Below are positions 7,319 through 8,749 of a stretch of DNA of 8,749 bases, piece by piece. A program made the position numbers and the translations under genes. The DNA is from Pseudomonadota bacterium (GTDB lineage: Bacteria > Pseudomonadota > Alphaproteobacteria > Rhizobiales > Rhizobiaceae): assembly GCA_023387715.1 (NCBI GenBank), contig JAEWHQ010000222.1:1-8749 (forward strand). The letters run 5' to 3'. The notes beneath the pieces are model-generated. The model searched no databases. It was not told the origin of the DNA and was given only the letters and a program-made list of their open reading frames with translations. Numbering within the stretch: the first letter of the stretch is position 1; the number at the start of each line of letters is the position of its first letter.

Positions 7319-8142
7319 TCTTCTACTCCACGATCTTCTTTGCTCAGACCCGCTGTTTGGCGGCGTTCGGCTCTGCGTGATACTGAGTTACTGCTGGCAC
7401 CGGTAATGGCTGCCACAAGCTCTTCATTGGATGAATCCGGATAGAAAACACCGTTATTACGGCCTAAGCGCAATACTACAATGCGATCAGCAACGGCGCG
7501 TACATCTTCCATATTATGGCTGATCATTAAAACACCCAAACCGCGGTCACGTACACGCTCGATCAGATCAAGCACTTCAGCAGTTTGCGCGACACCTAGA
7601 GCGGCGGTCGGCTCGTCCAGCATGATAAGTTTGGGCTCAAGCAATAATGAGCGCGAAATTGCAACGGTCTGGCGCTGACCACCGGAAAGCGAAGCTACCG
7701 GCTCACGTACACTTGGAATACGCGCTGACAATTCATTGAGCAGTTTCCATGCTTTAATTTCCATGGAAACTTCATCGAGCCTATAGGGACTCATCTCACG
7801 GCCAAGAAAGATATTGGCGACAACATCAAGGTTTTCACACAGCGCCAAATCCTGAAAGACTGTCGCAATACCAAGATCAAGTGCCACACCGGGTGACGAA
7901 AGTGTCACGCGCTTGCCGTTGAATTCTATGGTGCCGGATGTCGGCTGATGAACGCCGGCAAGGGTTTTGATCAGCGTCGATTTACCCGCGCCATTATCGC
8001 CCACAAGAGCCACAACCTCGCCGGGATACACTTCCAGATTAATGTCTGTCAGAGCTGAAACAGCACCAAAGTTCTTCGATATTCCGTTAAGACGCAGCAC
8101 TGGCTGCTGCGTTGCCGTTGAGGCATTATGATCTTGGGGCAT
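7315..8142 (-). CDS. Sugar/polyol ABC transporter ATP-binding protein (single domain)
   Basis: This is the ATPase of the importer, acting on the cytoplasmic face with the permease. From ATG 8142 it has 275 residues: Walker A GDNGAGKST (48-56), Q-loop Gln97, signature LSGGQRQ (152-158), Walker B LIMLDEP (172-178) and H-loop His209. It carries one nucleotide-binding domain, unlike the fused double-domain RbsA/XylG ATPases, so two copies should pair as in FrcA-like systems. A C-terminal tail of about 25 residues is rich in Arg and Glu. The frame is open to a GTG at 8166, but the AGGGA at 8151-8155 sits 8 nt before ATG 8142 and the extra residues would be that binding site itself, so ATG is chosen. 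It follows the binding-protein gene after a gap of 90 nt that contains two stem-loops. Confidence 0.93.
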   Translation of the reverse strand: MPQDHNASTATQQPVLRLNGISKNFGAVSALTDINLEVYPGEVVALVGDNGAGKSTLIKTLAGVHQPTSGTIEFNGKRVTLSSPGVALDLGIATVFQDLALCENLDVVANIFLGREMSPYRLDEVSMEIKAWKLLNELSARIPSVREPVASLSGGQRQTVAISRSLLLEPKLIMLDEPTAALGVAQTAEVLDLIERVRDRGLGVLMISHNMEDVRAVADRIVVLRLGRNNGVFYPDSSNEELVAAITGASSNSVSRRAERRQTAGLSKEDRGVEE

Positions 8143-8150
8143 GATCGTTT

Positions 8151-8155
8151 TCCCT
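8151..8155 (-). promoter_or_regulatory. Ribosome binding site deciding the ATPase start
   Basis: AGGGA on the minus strand is 8 nt before ATG 8142. It would be inside the coding sequence if the upstream GTG at 8166 were used, which argues for the ATG. Confidence 0.7.
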
Positions 8156-8169
8156 GAAAGTCGCACATA

Positions 8170-8196
8170 TTCCTGTTACTTTGCACTGAACAGGAA
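8170..8196 (-). promoter_or_regulatory. Second intercistronic stem-loop, near the ATPase leader
   Basis: TTCCTGTT (8170-8177) pairs with AACAGGAA (8189-8196), 8 bp around an 11-nt loop. It lies 3 nt after the larger hairpin in the transcribed direction and 15 nt before the ATPase ribosome binding site. It may help protect the upstream message or tune ATPase translation. Confidence 0.5.
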
Positions 8197-8198
8197 AG

Positions 8199-8226
8199 AA
8201 GGTGTCCGGAAAAAGCCGGACACCTT
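8199..8226 (-). promoter_or_regulatory. Strong intercistronic stem-loop between binding-protein and ATPase genes
   Basis: AAGGTGTCCGG (8199-8209) pairs perfectly with CCGGACACCTT (8216-8226), 11 bp around a 6-nt loop, beginning 6 nt past the binding-protein stop. On the transcribed strand it is followed by CTTTCCTG rather than a clean T-run. It is therefore better read as a partial terminator or 3'-end stabiliser, letting the binding protein be made in excess over the ATPase and permease. Such elements are common after binding-protein genes. Confidence 0.7.
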
Positions 8227-8232
8227 AGTGGA

Positions 8233-8749
8233 TTATTGCGTAATTCCGAGCGCTTTACAGCCTTCGGCATAACGATCAACGCAAAGTGTTGCAGCTGGCA
8301 CGATGTTCTTATCAACGATTTCAGCTTTAAGATTTTCTGCTGTGACAACAACAGGCACAAACAACTTCGATGGCGTATTATACAAAGTCGCTTCTGCTTT
8401 TGGTGTTTCACCATTCAGAAATTGACCGGCAATTTTTGCAGCTTCCGCAGCCACAATTTCAGACGGCTTGTTAATGGTGTTGTACTGATCGCCAGAAATA
8501 ATCAGCTGAAGTGCGGCAATGGTTGCATCATTACCTGTAACAGGCGGCAGAGGATCAATCCCAGATGCTTTCATCGCAGCGATTGCACCGCCGGCAGTGC
8601 CGTCATTAGCAGCAACAACACCAATAATCTGGTCGTTAAAACGGGTAATCTGACCACTTGCCCATTGCTGTGCTTTGCTTGGTGCCCATTCCGGTGTGTC
8701 GAATTCAGCTAATGTCTTATAGCCGCTGTCTTTCAAACCAGCATGGATA
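8233..8749 (-). CDS. Periplasmic sugar/polyol-binding protein, C-terminal part (XylF-like)
   Basis: This is the C-terminal 171 residues of a substrate-binding protein of the periplasmic-binding-protein type I (XylF/RbsB) group; the gene's 5' end, signal peptide and promoter lie beyond the right edge. The frame is open to the edge, so the N-terminal region visible here (IHAGLKDSGYKTLAEFDTPEWAPSKAQQW) is internal. Diagnostic blocks are IIGVVAANDGTAGGAIAAMKASG with PPVTGNDATIAALQLIISGDQYNTINKP, as in D-xylose-binding proteins, then VPVVVTAENL. Two cysteines near the end (LCVDRYAEGC) could form a disulfide in the periplasm. As first gene of the visible operon it should deliver substrate to the permease. 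Ribitol is the inferred ligand from the dehydrogenase and kinase genes; D-ribulose or another pentitol is possible. Confidence 0.92.
   Translation of the reverse strand, partial: IHAGLKDSGYKTLAEFDTPEWAPSKAQQWASGQITRFNDQIIGVVAANDGTAGGAIAAMKASGIDPLPPVTGNDATIAALQLIISGDQYNTINKPSEIVAAEAAKIAGQFLNGETPKAEATLYNTPSKLFVPVVVTAENLKAEIVDKNIVPAATLCVDRYAEGCKALGITQ

Noticed and set aside
8049..8712. Open frames opposite or overlapping the binding-protein and ATPase genes
   Set aside because: They cross the stem-loop gap or lie antisense to recognised proteins and show no family motif.
1..8749. Search for tRNA genes, CRISPR arrays, insertion sequences, phage genes or attachment sites
   Set aside because: No repeats with regular spacers, no transposase or integrase motifs and no cloverleaf-like sequence were seen on either strand.

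Overview
The window looks like a piece of an alphaproteobacterial genome, most likely Hyphomicrobiales and perhaps near Brucellaceae. That guess rests on the gene families, the moderate GC content and the gene style. No rRNA, tRNA or other taxonomic marker is present, so it is weak.

Left part (1-736): a small SnoaL-like (DUF4440-type) gene on the + strand that appears broken by an in-frame TAA. It is followed by AT-rich non-coding sequence and a strong intrinsic terminator that serves the minus-strand genes to its right.

Peptide-degradation part (737-3638): two minus-strand genes, an RpiR-family regulator followed by an isoaspartyl peptidase/L-asparaginase (IaaA type), are divergent from a plus-strand M55 (DppA-like) metallo-aminopeptidase. 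The 244-bp region between the divergent starts carries overlapping palindromes and a 9-bp direct repeat, a good candidate for the regulator's operator. Together these genes suggest salvage of unusual peptides (beta-aspartyl and D-residue or otherwise modified peptides), with the RpiR protein as local regulator.

Ribitol part (3663-8749, all minus strand, convergent with the M55 gene): in transcription order, a sugar-binding protein (5' end outside the window), a single-domain ABC ATPase, an ABC permease, ribitol 2-dehydrogenase (RbtD type) and an FGGY-family D-ribulokinase. The inferred pathway is import of ribitol by the ABC system, oxidation to D-ribulose, then phosphorylation to D-ribulose 5-phosphate, which enters the pentose phosphate pathway. 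The ATPase and permease genes overlap by 4 bp. A pair of stem-loops lies between the binding-protein gene and the ATPase gene and probably sets their expression ratio. The operon promoter and any dedicated regulator must lie beyond the right edge.

I found no mobile element, CRISPR array, tRNA or phage gene. The window is mostly ordinary catabolic DNA; the interest lies in its regulatory structures, one decaying gene, and the pairing of two unrelated catabolic modules.
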